DNA of 64,000 nt from Apostichopus japonicus (lineage: Eukaryota > Echinodermata > Holothuroidea > Aspidochirotida > Stichopodidae). Below the pieces are notes generated by a model, which worked only from the letters and a program-made list of their open reading frames with translations, was not told the DNA's origin and did not search any database. Numbering within the stretch: position 1 is the first letter of the stretch; every line of letters starts with the position of its first letter. The stretch spans positions 26,833,544-26,897,543 of the forward strand of contig NC_092567.1 of NCBI RefSeq assembly GCF_037975245.1, given 5' to 3'. Below are positions 1 to 15,769 of the stretch, piece by piece. Made by a program: the position numbers and the translations under genes.

Positions 1-239
1 AGCAAACCGCCCATGCATGTGTTACATTGTTGTTGACGTATGTTTGCCACTGGCTTAAACATAAAGTTACGTATAGTGGTTATGTAGTAAAATAGCCCCT
101 TACATATCTTCAATATGTAATAACATACTCCCTACAATACTATGATTACGTAATAATGTATCATTCACCTTTCATATAAAGGACCTTACCTATCTTGAGA
201 ATGTAACACTGTACCATCACCGTCCACATCATGATTATG

Positions 240-1294
240 TAATACTATACTCCCAGCATATATTATTATTATGTAATAATATACTCCAAGCACATATTAT
301 TATTATGTAATACTATACTCCAAGCATATATTATTAGTATGTAATAATATACTCCAAGCACATATTATTATTATGTAATAATATACTCCAAGCACATATT
401 ATTATTATGTAATACTATACTCCAAGCATATATTATTAGTATGTAATAATATACTCCAAGCACATATTATTATTATGTAATAATATACTCCAAGCACATA
501 TTATTATTATGTAATAATATACTCCAAGCACATATTATTATGTAATAATATACTCAAAGCACATATTATTAGTATGTAATAATATACTCCAAGCACATAT
601 TATTATTATTATATAATATACTCCAAGCACATATTATTATTATGTAATAATATACTCCCAGCACATATTAATATTATTATTATGTAATAATATACTCCAA
701 GCACATATTATTATGTAATAATATACTCAAAGCACATATTATTAGTATGTAATAATATACTCCAAGCACATATTATTATTATTATATAATAATATACTCC
801 AAGCACATATTATTATTATTATGTAATAATATACTCCCAGCACATATTATTATTATTATGTCATAATATACTTCAAGCACATATTATGATTATGTAATAA
901 TATACTCCAAGCACATATTATTATTATTATTATTATTATTATATAATATACTCCAAGCACATATTATTATTATGTAATAATATACTTCCAGCACATATTA
1001 TTATTATTATTATTATGTAATAATATACTCCAAGCACATATATTATTATGTAATAATATACTCAAAGCACATATTATTAGTATGTAATAATATACTCCAA
1101 GCACATATTATTATTATTATTATTATATAATAATATACTCCAAGCACATATTATTATTATTATGTAATAATATACTCCCAGCACATATAATTATTATTAT
1201 GTAATAATATACTCCAAGCACATATTATGATTATGTAATAATATACTCCAAGCACATATTATGATTATTATTATTATTATTATTATTATTATGT

Positions 1295-1300
<6 letters not shown>
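240..1300. repeat. AT-rich minisatellite with variable TTA tracts
   Basis: About 30 irregular tandem copies of a ~33-40 bp unit: a core ATACTCCAAGCACAT joined to ATTATTATGTAATAAT. Unit length varies because the internal TTA/ATT run expands and contracts. Variants (CTCCCAGC, CTCAAAGC, CTTCAAGC) recur in the same order in places, for example around 540-780 and 1030-1130, which suggests block duplications of several units. I see no coding potential. Confidence 0.92.

Positions 1301-1346
<46 letters not shown>
1297..1346. repeat. (AT)n microsatellite
   Basis: A nearly perfect AT dinucleotide run ends the minisatellite block. Confidence 0.95.
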
Positions 1347-1348
<2 letters not shown>

Positions 1349-1649
1349 TTCACTTGACATATGTAGCTCATAACGTATCCTGATTAATTAATAACATACA
1401 GCATTACTAACAATAGTCTACAGGGTAACCGGGAACAGAAATAGGGCATAAATTAACAATAAAAATAAACACAAAATATGAAACACTGTGTACCTTGGTA
1501 TCCCCCGAACGGAACTATACTCTTAGCGTATGTAATTGGCTTCCATGGGTTTCTGTGTATAACACATAACTGTCTTCAACAGTTGTTTCGGCGTAGTTCA
1601 TGCGAATAATTAAATTACTTGTAAATTAATTTAAATGAGAAACTAAGAT
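1347..1649. other. 3' flank of the tetraspanin gene
   Basis: No gene is seen. In minus-strand orientation this directly follows the tetraspanin stop codon, so it should contain the 3' UTR. I could not place a convincing AATAAA signal. Confidence 0.4.
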
Positions 1650-7090
<5,441 letters not shown>

Positions 7091-7396
7091 TTTGAAAATT
7101 GTTTCGGTTCACGAAGGAAAGTTAACAAAAATTTGAAAAAAATCTGCAGGAAAATTAAAAAAAACAGTCAGAAGCCAACAATCACATGTTAAGAGGAGGC
7201 TTCCATCAACCATAAAACAATGTTTGTTATTAGTTTACCTCACGGACGTTCAATTTAACAGTTCTACTACTTTCAGTTAGGCCTAGATTTGTACAAGGTT
7301 CTTCGATTTCTAATATCTGCACTTTGAGTGTTATGCAAACACTATGAATATGAAAACATATGAATATTCATTAAGCTATCTCTCCCAACAGCCAGT

Positions 7397-7600
7397 TGGG
7401 GACAGTTTTCTAATGCTAATACCGCTCTAAACTGTCCTACCATATCATGCTTCAATGCACTCGTATTGACAGTATGAACAGTTACTAACCTTTACCTGAT
7501 AGAAATATGATATTCATACTGTTCATACTGACAAAACAAGTGCTTTGAAGCGGGACATGAAAGTACAGCATAGAATAATTGTCCCAACTGGGTGCTCTCA
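7397..7600. mobile_element. short MITE-like element, copy 1
   Basis: About 200 bp containing TTCATACTGTTCATACTGAC and a partly complementary left half with TGACAGTATGAACAG, so it can fold on itself. A diverged relative lies at 32,325-32,515. It has no coding capacity. The family is not recognised. Confidence 0.55.
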
Positions 7601-8044
7601 AGGCAGTTATAGAATGAATGCACGATCAAATACATGGTTTATACTTGATAATACCGAACTGTTTACAGTTGTTTGTTAACAATCAAACCGCGAGCTTGTC
7701 TATAAATCACCATGATAAACGGTAACGTAATAAAAGTACACTAGTAATGCAATTAATCGTTATCATACCTAACATAGTTCCATATGCTAAAATATAAGCA
7801 TAGGCGTCTAGACTCTGATTGGACGTTTCTATATTTATATTAGCAATGGACGATTTCCGTTGCTATGGTCTGATGATCTGAGTGTGCGCCCAACCATTAT
7901 AAATTATGTCCATATGCGTTACCTTGTGCACATGTGAAACATGCATATAAAATAGCTTATATATAACAAAGAAACAAGTTACCACACAAATTAAGTGTAA
8001 AATAAAATCTACTCGTATGCAGTTAAGGATGGTACAAAATTCCG

Positions 8045-8156
8045 ATATGATGACGTCACAAACATCTTTTAAACTTTGACATATAATTTAAAATGAACAT
8101 AAAATGACGTCACAGACATATTTTACACTTTGAGATATAATTTAAATGAACATAGG
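8045..8156. promoter_or_regulatory. tandem 54-bp duplication with two CRE-type TGACGTCA sites
   Basis: Two imperfect copies of a ~54 bp unit, each with the palindrome TGACGTCA (8051-8058 and 8105-8112), followed by ACA-ACATNTTTTA and a CTTTGA motif. TGACGTCA is the known CREB/ATF site. The pair lies about 0.5 kb inside intron 1 of the tetraspanin gene as modelled. A regulatory role is inference only. Confidence 0.35.
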
Positions 8157-8616
8157 GTATACGCGAAGGAACACAGAGGACGAATATAGCCGTACACTGC
8201 ATGTTCAACTGATTATTGCATTCTTACAACATGTAAATGCAGATCAGCTATTTTAAAAGGAAATTTACATATCTGAAATGTGAAAATGTCTCTGATAACA
8301 AACCTGCACCTTAGTGGGAAAATAATTCCAACTATACTATGTAATGGGAGTAAACAGGTTCAAATTATATTACAATATATAACACCATTATGCTCAAACC
8401 CATTAACTGGCTTATCTCATTAACTAATAATCACAGATATATTTCAAAATCTTTTTGGAAAAATGGAGGAAAAAAAAGCACTTTAAAATCCTTTCTTCAA
8501 TCTATAAAATCTAAACAAATTTAGCTTAATATATGCTTTTCTTTTCTTCTTCGTCTTAAAGATTTGTACTTTATCCAATGATTGTCTATAAGTTGATACA
8601 GAAGTGAGATACTTAC

Positions 8617-8700
8617 CAAACTAGATCCGTGGAGTACCTGAGCAAGCAATGAGATTATCTCCCAGAAATTGTTCGTTAGTCCAATGAAATCTCCCTAAAA
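8617..8700 (-). other. probable 5' UTR exon of the tetraspanin gene
   Basis: In minus orientation a good donor (TTTG|GTAAGTATC) ends at 8617, upstream of the acceptor at 7143. No reading frame is needed. The upstream limit of the exon is not visible; 8700 is arbitrary. Confidence 0.4.
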
Positions 8701-9510
8701 GGGCTAGAATACTAAGTGACCTTTGGTCTCTATCCGCAAACAATACCAACTGGCCGGTCGAACAGCTGAAAGCTTAAGATATCTTAAAATGACCCAATGT
8801 GTGTGTGTGAAGAGTCATCCTTCGAAGCAAACAGATTTGGGTGATAAAAGAAGAGTTGTTGTCCATCGAAAATGATGTAGTATTTGGTTACTTTTCAATG
8901 ATTTGCACGTTTGGTAGACTGGCAGAAAAGGGTTGGGCATTGCTAAAGAGACATATGAAGAAGTATATAGGAAATGTAAAGTCCTTTAAATTTGGTGAAT
9001 TTAGAAAATTTATACAAACACATAGTTCAAACCAAGAATCGTTTATTGCTGTTGAAATGATTAGTAGACCTATTATACTATGTACGTGATGTTCAGCTTG
9101 TATGTCCATCATATCATCTTGTTTAACGTTACAGACTTGTCAACCTTTCCAATGTTAATTCGTTTAGGGTAGAGTAAGAAATTAACTTTTGATCATCATT
9201 TTCACAAACAAAACCTGTTTGATTTGATATCAAGTGAAATACTTCAAGTTTATATTTATAAATCACGCAAGAACGTGTGAAATCAAGGGAAACCTATGAT
9301 GATTTTTATAAAAGTGAGAAGTCAGTGCTTGTGGATAATTTATAAAGTGTCCGAAGATAGTTTTATAATAGATAGCATTGGTACCAGTGTATACAAGGGT
9401 ATCATTTTGAGTACCGACGTAAGCCAGCACTAAAGTAAAATGAATTTCTAAGAATGTATAAGGGGGAGTAAAACTTTATGCAACCAATTCGGGTACACGA
9501 ACAGACTCAT
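8701..9510. other. intergenic, nothing recognised
   Basis: An 82-codon plus-strand open frame at 8841-9089 has no recognisable motif and no splice context, so I do not call it a gene. Confidence 0.4.
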
Positions 9511-9517
9511 AAAAACT

Positions 9518-9578
9518 AATATATATGATATATATATATATATATATATATACTGTCGACCTAAGGTATGATCCATAG

Positions 9579-9609
<31 letters not shown>
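9518..9609. repeat. two (TA)n runs around a short spacer
   Basis: Runs of TA flank a ~36 bp spacer containing GTCGACC. Confidence 0.85.
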
Positions 9610-9614
<5 letters not shown>

Positions 9615-9672
9615 TTCAATATATGCTGTTGTTACATACATACATGTATGTATTATACCTATGGTCTTGATA

Positions 9673-9905
9673 GTTTATTTCAGTTAGTTTAGTAGAAAAA
9701 AAAAGCATCAGGACGGACACTCAAGTCCCCATCAAGGACCCTACAGAGAGAGAGAAAAAACTGAAGACACAAACACTCAGACCCGATTACAATGCTTAAA
9801 GTACTTGTCCAAAGCATTTTTAAACCCATTCAAACTCATTGCAAGTGCAACATTCTCAGGCAAACCGTTCCACTCATTCACATTGTTGGAGGCCTTTAGC
9901 TAATG
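9673..9905 (-). mobile_element. 3' end of a CR1/Jockey-type LINE (tail copy A)
   Basis: In minus orientation it encodes NVNEWNGLPENV...LNGFKNALDKYFKHCNRV and a stop. A short 3' UTR follows (GGGTCCTTGATGGGGACTT...) ending in a CTAAAC-like tail. The same C-terminus and 3' UTR are at 44,560-44,772 on the other strand, so they are two copies of one family. 5'-truncated. Confidence 0.75.
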
Positions 9906-10914
9906 TCTTCAAGTTTGGGGGTGAAGGGGTGGGGGTAGTACCCGTTTTTTTCCCTACGTCCTCTTTGCCTTAGGTGCTTATGACATTACGTGTGAAGCAG
10001 CCACGTATAATCAAAGTTATACCGAATAAATGGTTTTATACAAAAGTGAAGCATAACCCAAGATTTCCCACCCCCCCCCCCACCACCTCTTCGCACCCAT
10101 CTGCTGGAGCCCATCACATCATTTCGACATTTAATACCATGGAGTTACATGTTCCCCATTAAGTATTAGAATATTCACAAATGTGACAAAAGCTACCATA
10201 ATCGAGGTTCGTGTGATCATAGGAATGTGGGGGGGGGGGCTGGATGAACAAATGCATATTTAGTTCAACAATTACATACAACCGTTTCCTACAAAGCCCC
10301 CCCCCCCTTCCTACACCAACCTTCCCTCCACTTTTGCTCCGCTCAGTAACACAGGTGAAATTATCTGATTCGCCAAGGACTGCACATAAGTTTCATTATA
10401 TGCGCACAAGCTCTCTACATAGGGAAGGCTGCAACAACATACAACCTTAATTTGAAAAGTTCTGTGTTAGCTACACAATTCCGTGTAGTATATTGTTGTA
10501 CTGTACTATTGTAATTAACTGCTTGCGGAGGCGAAATATTACCTTTGAACATCATGCAAGCGTTCAAAGGAATTAATTAGCTATGCTTTGTTAATTATCA
10601 ACGCTTTGTTTGAATTAGTTGGTGTTGTTGTTGAGACAAGGACTTCGGAAAGGCTAAGTTTGTTGACTTTGGTTGTTTGAACTTTGATGAGTGTTTTCTT
10701 TAAATGAAGGATAAAGACTTATCATAGAAACAAAACCAGTGACGTCAGAGGTGTGCGTTGTACTTTACGTGCATGTATTCTACACGAGTTGAGTAGCAAC
10801 ATATTTTGTGTATCGTTAATCGTTTCGTCTCCACGGTACGAGAAACCGGAACTACATCAGGAAATCCAACGTGACCTTCATGTGACCTTCATTCATGGTC
10901 TAGCTTCCAGTGTA
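9906..10914. other. intergenic with homopolymer C/G tracts
   Basis: Several C10-12 or G9-10 runs (about 10,070, 10,230 and 10,297). No gene is supported. A CRE-like TGACGTCA is at 10,740-10,747. Confidence 0.4.
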
Positions 10915-11810
10915 TGGCGGGCCATCAGTCTCAAATCGTGGGAGATCGACTTATACCGATTTAAATCGACATATACCAATTTCCTTCGACTTATACCAGT
11001 TTCCAGCAGCTTCAATTGACTTCTACCGAATTAAATTGACATAAATCATTTTAGTTCTACATATCTATGGAGGGCCATCAGTCTCAAGTCGTGGGAGATC
11101 GACTTATACCGATTTAAATCGACATATAGCAATTTCCTTCGACTTATACCAGTTTCCAGCAGCTTGAATCAACATATACCAGTTTAAGTCTACATATCAT
11201 CGATTTAAATCGACATATACCAGTTTAATTCGAATTATACCAGTTTAAATCGACATATACCAATTTAAATCGATGATATGTAAAATAAATCGATGATATG
11301 TCAATTTAAATCGACATCTACCAATTTAAATCGATGATATGTCGAATTAAATCGGTAGAAGTCAATTTCCGTGGACTTATACCAGTTTCTATCAACACAA
11401 ATTGACATATACCTATTTAAATCGCCACATCTTCGATTTAGCTCATTAACATATTCCAAATCCCGATTTCGGTGATGATTGACATGTGGAGATACATCAC
11501 GTGTAGTCGCCTGACAAGGCGGGCGAATAATTAAAAATAAACACGAGCACAGTGGAATGCATGATTTAAACTGGTATAAGTAGAATTAAATTGGTATATG
11601 TCGATTTAAATTGACATATACCGATTTAATTCGACATATCATCGATTTAAACTGGTATATGTCGATTTAAATTGACATATACCGATTTATTTTACTTATC
11701 GATTTAAATTGGTATATGTCGATTTAATTCGATGATATGTCGAATTAAACTGGTATATGTCGATTTAAATCGACATATACCAATTTAATTCGACTTATCA
11801 TCAGGTCATC
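10915..11810. repeat. array of self-complementary ~20-bp modules (TTTAAATCGACATATACC type)
   Basis: About 900 bp built from modules such as TCGACATATACCAATTTAAA. The first half (to about 11,260) is mostly in one orientation and 11,570-11,800 mostly in the reverse complement (GGTATATGTCGATTTAAA); a mixed stretch with GATGATATGTC lies between. It also contains a ~148-bp direct duplication starting GGGCCATCAGTCTCAA (about 10,920 and 11,068). Not a known family to me. Confidence 0.85.
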
Positions 11811-12085
11811 AAAGAATGACAACTGGAATTAAAACTAACTGGTTATTGTGTTCCAATAATTTTGAGGCACATTGCAGAATGGTGAAGAATGGTGTCACCT
11901 CTACATACATACATTGCGATTTAATTCAATCAACCGCTACATCACATGTCCTTATATTTTCTATGTTCAATTCTCGCCCTTTGTCTGTTCAGACTTCCAG
12001 AGATCGGAGAAGGATAAAGAGGAAAGAAGTTGGTTCCACCCGGCCACTCTTTCGTGCTGTACAATATGTATGTGTTCTTATTACT

Positions 12086-12192
12086 GTGTAAAAGTAAGAG
12101 GGCCCGACGTTTCGATCCTACCAGGATCTTCTTTAGATCCTCTGAAGAAGATCCTGCTAGGATCGAAACACCAGGCCCTCTTACTTTTACAC
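12086..12192. mobile_element. palindromic pair of Penelope-like terminal motifs (hammerhead-like)
   Basis: Two ~51-nt arms, about 88% complementary, around a 4-nt loop. The right arm contains CTGAAGA, a GATCC/GGATC hairpin and GAAAC in the order of a hammerhead ribozyme core (CUGANGA, stem II, GAAA). The left arm carries the inverted motif with a G-to-A change in CTGA. Hammerhead motifs are established in the terminal repeats of Penelope-like retroelements; assigning this sequence to them is inference. Confidence 0.5.
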
Positions 12193-13332
12193 ATTCTCTT
12201 ACACAGGCTCTTTAGTAAATAACCAGTTTGCTTTACAGTTTTGTTTTATTTTAACCTTATTACTGTATCAGCCTCGGAAACCATTAAATACAGGTATGCG
12301 AGAAGTGGTGGAACTTTAACTTAGCTGTCTGTGGAGGGCGGTGTTCCATTATACAGAATAGGGCAAAGAAGGACAAACAAATGATCGTAACGGTAAAACA
12401 CGCTAGATTTAAATACACGAATTTGTAGAAAAATATATCGAAATAGTTTAACAATCATCATGGACAGAATATTTACAACATCATAAAAAAAACTCTAAAC
12501 AACAATTGAAAAAGAAAGAAACTTGGGAAAACTATACCAATATGATTAATATTTTATATTGAGCTCAGTCGTAGTAAACCGCATCGAAAAGTCACCCCTT
12601 TGCACCATTTCCACGGCACATACCATTTGTCAATAGTGGTGTTGAATGAATAATCGACATTCATCTTCTGAAATTTGAACTGATAAACCCTTCCAGCAAT
12701 CAGATAGTAAAATAGTCAACAAGTCTGGTGTGAAATAGAAAGAATACTGTTGATCTAACAAGGCTCTTGAGGGTTTACCACATCTACAAAATAAACAACC
12801 ATTTACTTTAACCTTTCCTTCACTTTGGTCTTTCTTTCACTTTGAAGTGTAAACATTTTAATTAATAAATTTGTGACCTTTTAGATAAGTCAAGATCTTT
12901 TCAATGTAGCACTCTCAGATATGTTAAAGGTCATATGTAGCTGTATTGTTTAAATAAGCTGTCACATATTTAATTTACAATAGCGCCACCAATCACCAGT
13001 CTTTAGTTTACGCAACTCTTGCATCGAATCTGTTGGTGTTGTCAACAGTACGGTAGTGTTAATTTGGTAAAAACAGTACAAACTACACCAAATATATATA
13101 TATATACAATTATGCTTCACATCGGGTGGAGACCATGGATGAGTTTTACATCAATTTAGTGCAGAAGGTTTACCCACAAGTTGGAAGGCAGTGGATGAGA
13201 AAAGTGGTTTTCTACCAGGCAAAAGATAAACAAAACGTATTTACTTTATAATAAGTGGGCTACCCACTGCAGGACCGCAACCTCTCTGATGGAAGGTGGG
13301 ACCAGTGGAGTCGTTTTCACTTATGCAACATA
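12193..13332. other. intergenic, nothing recognised
   Basis: No open frame with recognisable motifs. A short TA run lies at about 13,092-13,107. Confidence 0.4.
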
Positions 13333-13604
13333 TGGAGCATTGGTACACTACACTCGTTCAATGCGGCTATGGTTATTATCAAGCAATCTACGGTGATATA
13401 ACAGTGGAGAATTGGTACGCTCGTTCAATGCTGAATGAGCGGCTATGGTTATTATCAAGCATTCTACGGTGACATTACCTTGGAGTATTGATACACTTGT
13501 TCAATGTGGCTATGGTTATTATCAAGCATTCTAAAGTGATATTACCTTGGAGCATTGGTACGCTCGTTCAATGCGGCTATGGTTATTATCAAGCATTCTA
13601 CGGT

Positions 13605-15758
13605 ACTATCAGTACTATCAGCACCGGTTAAGGTCAAGCGTCTTAAAACAACTCCAAAATGCTATGATGTAAGCAGACTTCACAATTCACTGATTGCAGA
13701 GGAGTTCAGAGCAAAAATAGGAGGTGCCTTTGAACCTCTACTACATCTAGAGGACACAGATGTTGAGACCTTGTGGGAAAAGTTCAAAAACACCACAAAC
13801 AAAGTCACGGAAGAAACAGTAGGTTTCCAGCGGAAGAAACTGGTGAAAGGCCTGCCAGAAGAAGTCAGAAAAATGTGCCATCTCCGCAGGAAAGCTAGAG
13901 TTGAGATGCTCAACAACCCTACAGCAGCCAATAAGAACAACTGCAAGACGTTTAACAAAAAGGTGAAATATGAGGTAAAACAGTGGAAAAGGAAACTCAT
14001 AGAAAATGAGGTTTCTGAAATGGAACAAGCCTATAGTATGAACAACAGCTCTGACCTCTTCAAAAAAGTGAGGAAGCTTGCTGGGGAGAAAACAACAACC
14101 CAGGCTGTAGCCAAAGACAATCAAGGCATTCTAAGGACAGCTCCAGACGAAGTGATAAAGTGCTGGGAAGATCATTTCAACAAACATCTAAACACAGAAT
14201 TCCCCAGAGATGATGATATCCTTAAAACCATCCCGGAGCCTGTCAACCGTAATACCACAAGCTTACCTTTAACCCTAGAGAAGTAGAAGAGGCTGTCAAA
14301 AAGCTGAAAAACAATAAAGCCTGTGGCTGTGACAGGATATCAGCTGAAGTATTAAAAGAAGGAGGACCACTGATGAATCGGATGCTCCTCAAAATCATCA
14401 ACAAAGCTTGGTCAGATAGGGAGGTCCCAGAAGACTGGAGCAGAGGTCTGGTAGCTCCTGTCTATAAGAAAGGTGACAAGCTTGATCCTGCCAATTACAG
14501 AGCCATTACTCTTCTGTCCATCCCTGGAAAAGTCTTCTGCAGGATGCTGCTTACTAGAATCCAAGATACTGTAGAAAACCACCTCAGTGAGGAGCAGTGC
14601 GGATTCAGAGCCTCCAGAGGAACAACAGATGCCATCTTCACAGTCCGCCAGATCTTTGAAAAAGCCAAAGAGAGGAAAATACCGCTTCACTGGAACTTTG
14701 TGGACTTCAAAGCAGCCTTCGACACTATTTGGAGGGAGGCTCTCTGGAAATGCCTGCGCTCAATTGGAGTAGATCCAAAGCTAGTAGACCTCATAGCAAG
14801 GATGTATGAGAAAACAAAGTGCTCTGTAATGGTGAATGGAAAGATCACTGAGTGGTTTGAGGTTCAAGTTGGTGTCAGACAAGGCTGCCTACTATCTCCC
14901 TGTCTCTTCAACATCTACCTGGAGTTTGTCATGAAAGAGATACAAAATCTTGACTCAGGTCTGAAGAAGGGCAACATGTGTATAAACAACATCCGTTATG
15001 CTGATGACACCACTCTCATAGAAATGGACCTTGACAGCCTACAGGAGGCCACCAACAAACTTCAAGAAGCATGCACAAGATGGGGAATGAAAATCAACCC
15101 AACAAAGTGTAAAATAATGTCTGAAGACACCAAAGATGTTCTCCTTAACCAAGTACCTGTTCAGAAAGTTGACAACTTTGTCTTCCTGGGCAGCAATGTC
15201 CCCTCAATGGAAGAAGACGTCAAACGCCGCATAAGGTTGGCTTCCTGGGCTTTTGGAAGACTGAAAAATACCATCTGGTCAAACCATGACATCACCAGAT
15301 CCCTGAAAGTAAGGATTTACCAGGCCCTCATTCTGCCAATAGCAACTTACAGCTCTGAATCCTGGGCACTCCGTGAAAAAGATCGTCATCGACTTGATGT
15401 CTTTGAAATGAGATGTCTCAGAGCAATACTGGGTGTCTCCATCCTAGATAAAGTGAGGAACAACACCATCAGACAAAGGCTGAATGTAACTACCATCAAT
15501 GATGCAATCTGCAAGAGACGCCTGAAATGGGCCGGCCATGTCTTTAGGATGCCGGAGCATCGGCTTCCATATCAAGCATTCAAGAATGACTTCAGCAAGC
15601 CAAGACCTCCAGGACGACCACCTTCTAGATGGAAGGACCTAATCCAGAAAGACCTAGGTATGACAACCCAAGCTGTTGAAAGTTGCGCAGCAGACAGACC
15701 AAATTGGAGGAGGATTACTCGCCAGAGGGCAAAGGGACACAGCGTCCTACGCACCTAA
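13605..15758 (+). pseudogene. RTE-type reverse transcriptase, one frameshift
   Basis: The first frame (to 14,286) is the basic, helical linker between endonuclease and RT. The second frame is already open from about 14,268 (FNPREVEEAVKKLKNNK) and runs to TAA at 15,756-15,758, so a single-base shift near 14,262-14,275 splits one ORF. RT motifs: PVYKKGDKLDPANYRAITLL; the first catalytic Asp in FVDFKAAFDTI; VRQGCLLSPCLFNIYLE; IRYADDTTLI with YADD at 14,997-15,008. The C-terminal block RRLKWAGHVFRMPEHRLP is common in RTE elements. Apart from the frameshift and missing 5' end the copy is well preserved, suggesting a fairly recent insertion. Confidence 0.9.
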
Positions 15759-15769
15759 GTCAGTCAGTC
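13605..15769 (+). mobile_element. 5'-truncated RTE-type LINE inserted in the 67-bp satellite
   Basis: Satellite sequence stops after ATTCTACGGT (13,595-13,604) and resumes with the same ten bases (15,770-15,779), a target-site duplication. The element ends just after its stop codon in GTCAGTCAGTC, a very short 3' end with a simple repeat, typical of RTE-clade elements. The endonuclease part is absent, as expected from 5' truncation on insertion. Confidence 0.88.
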
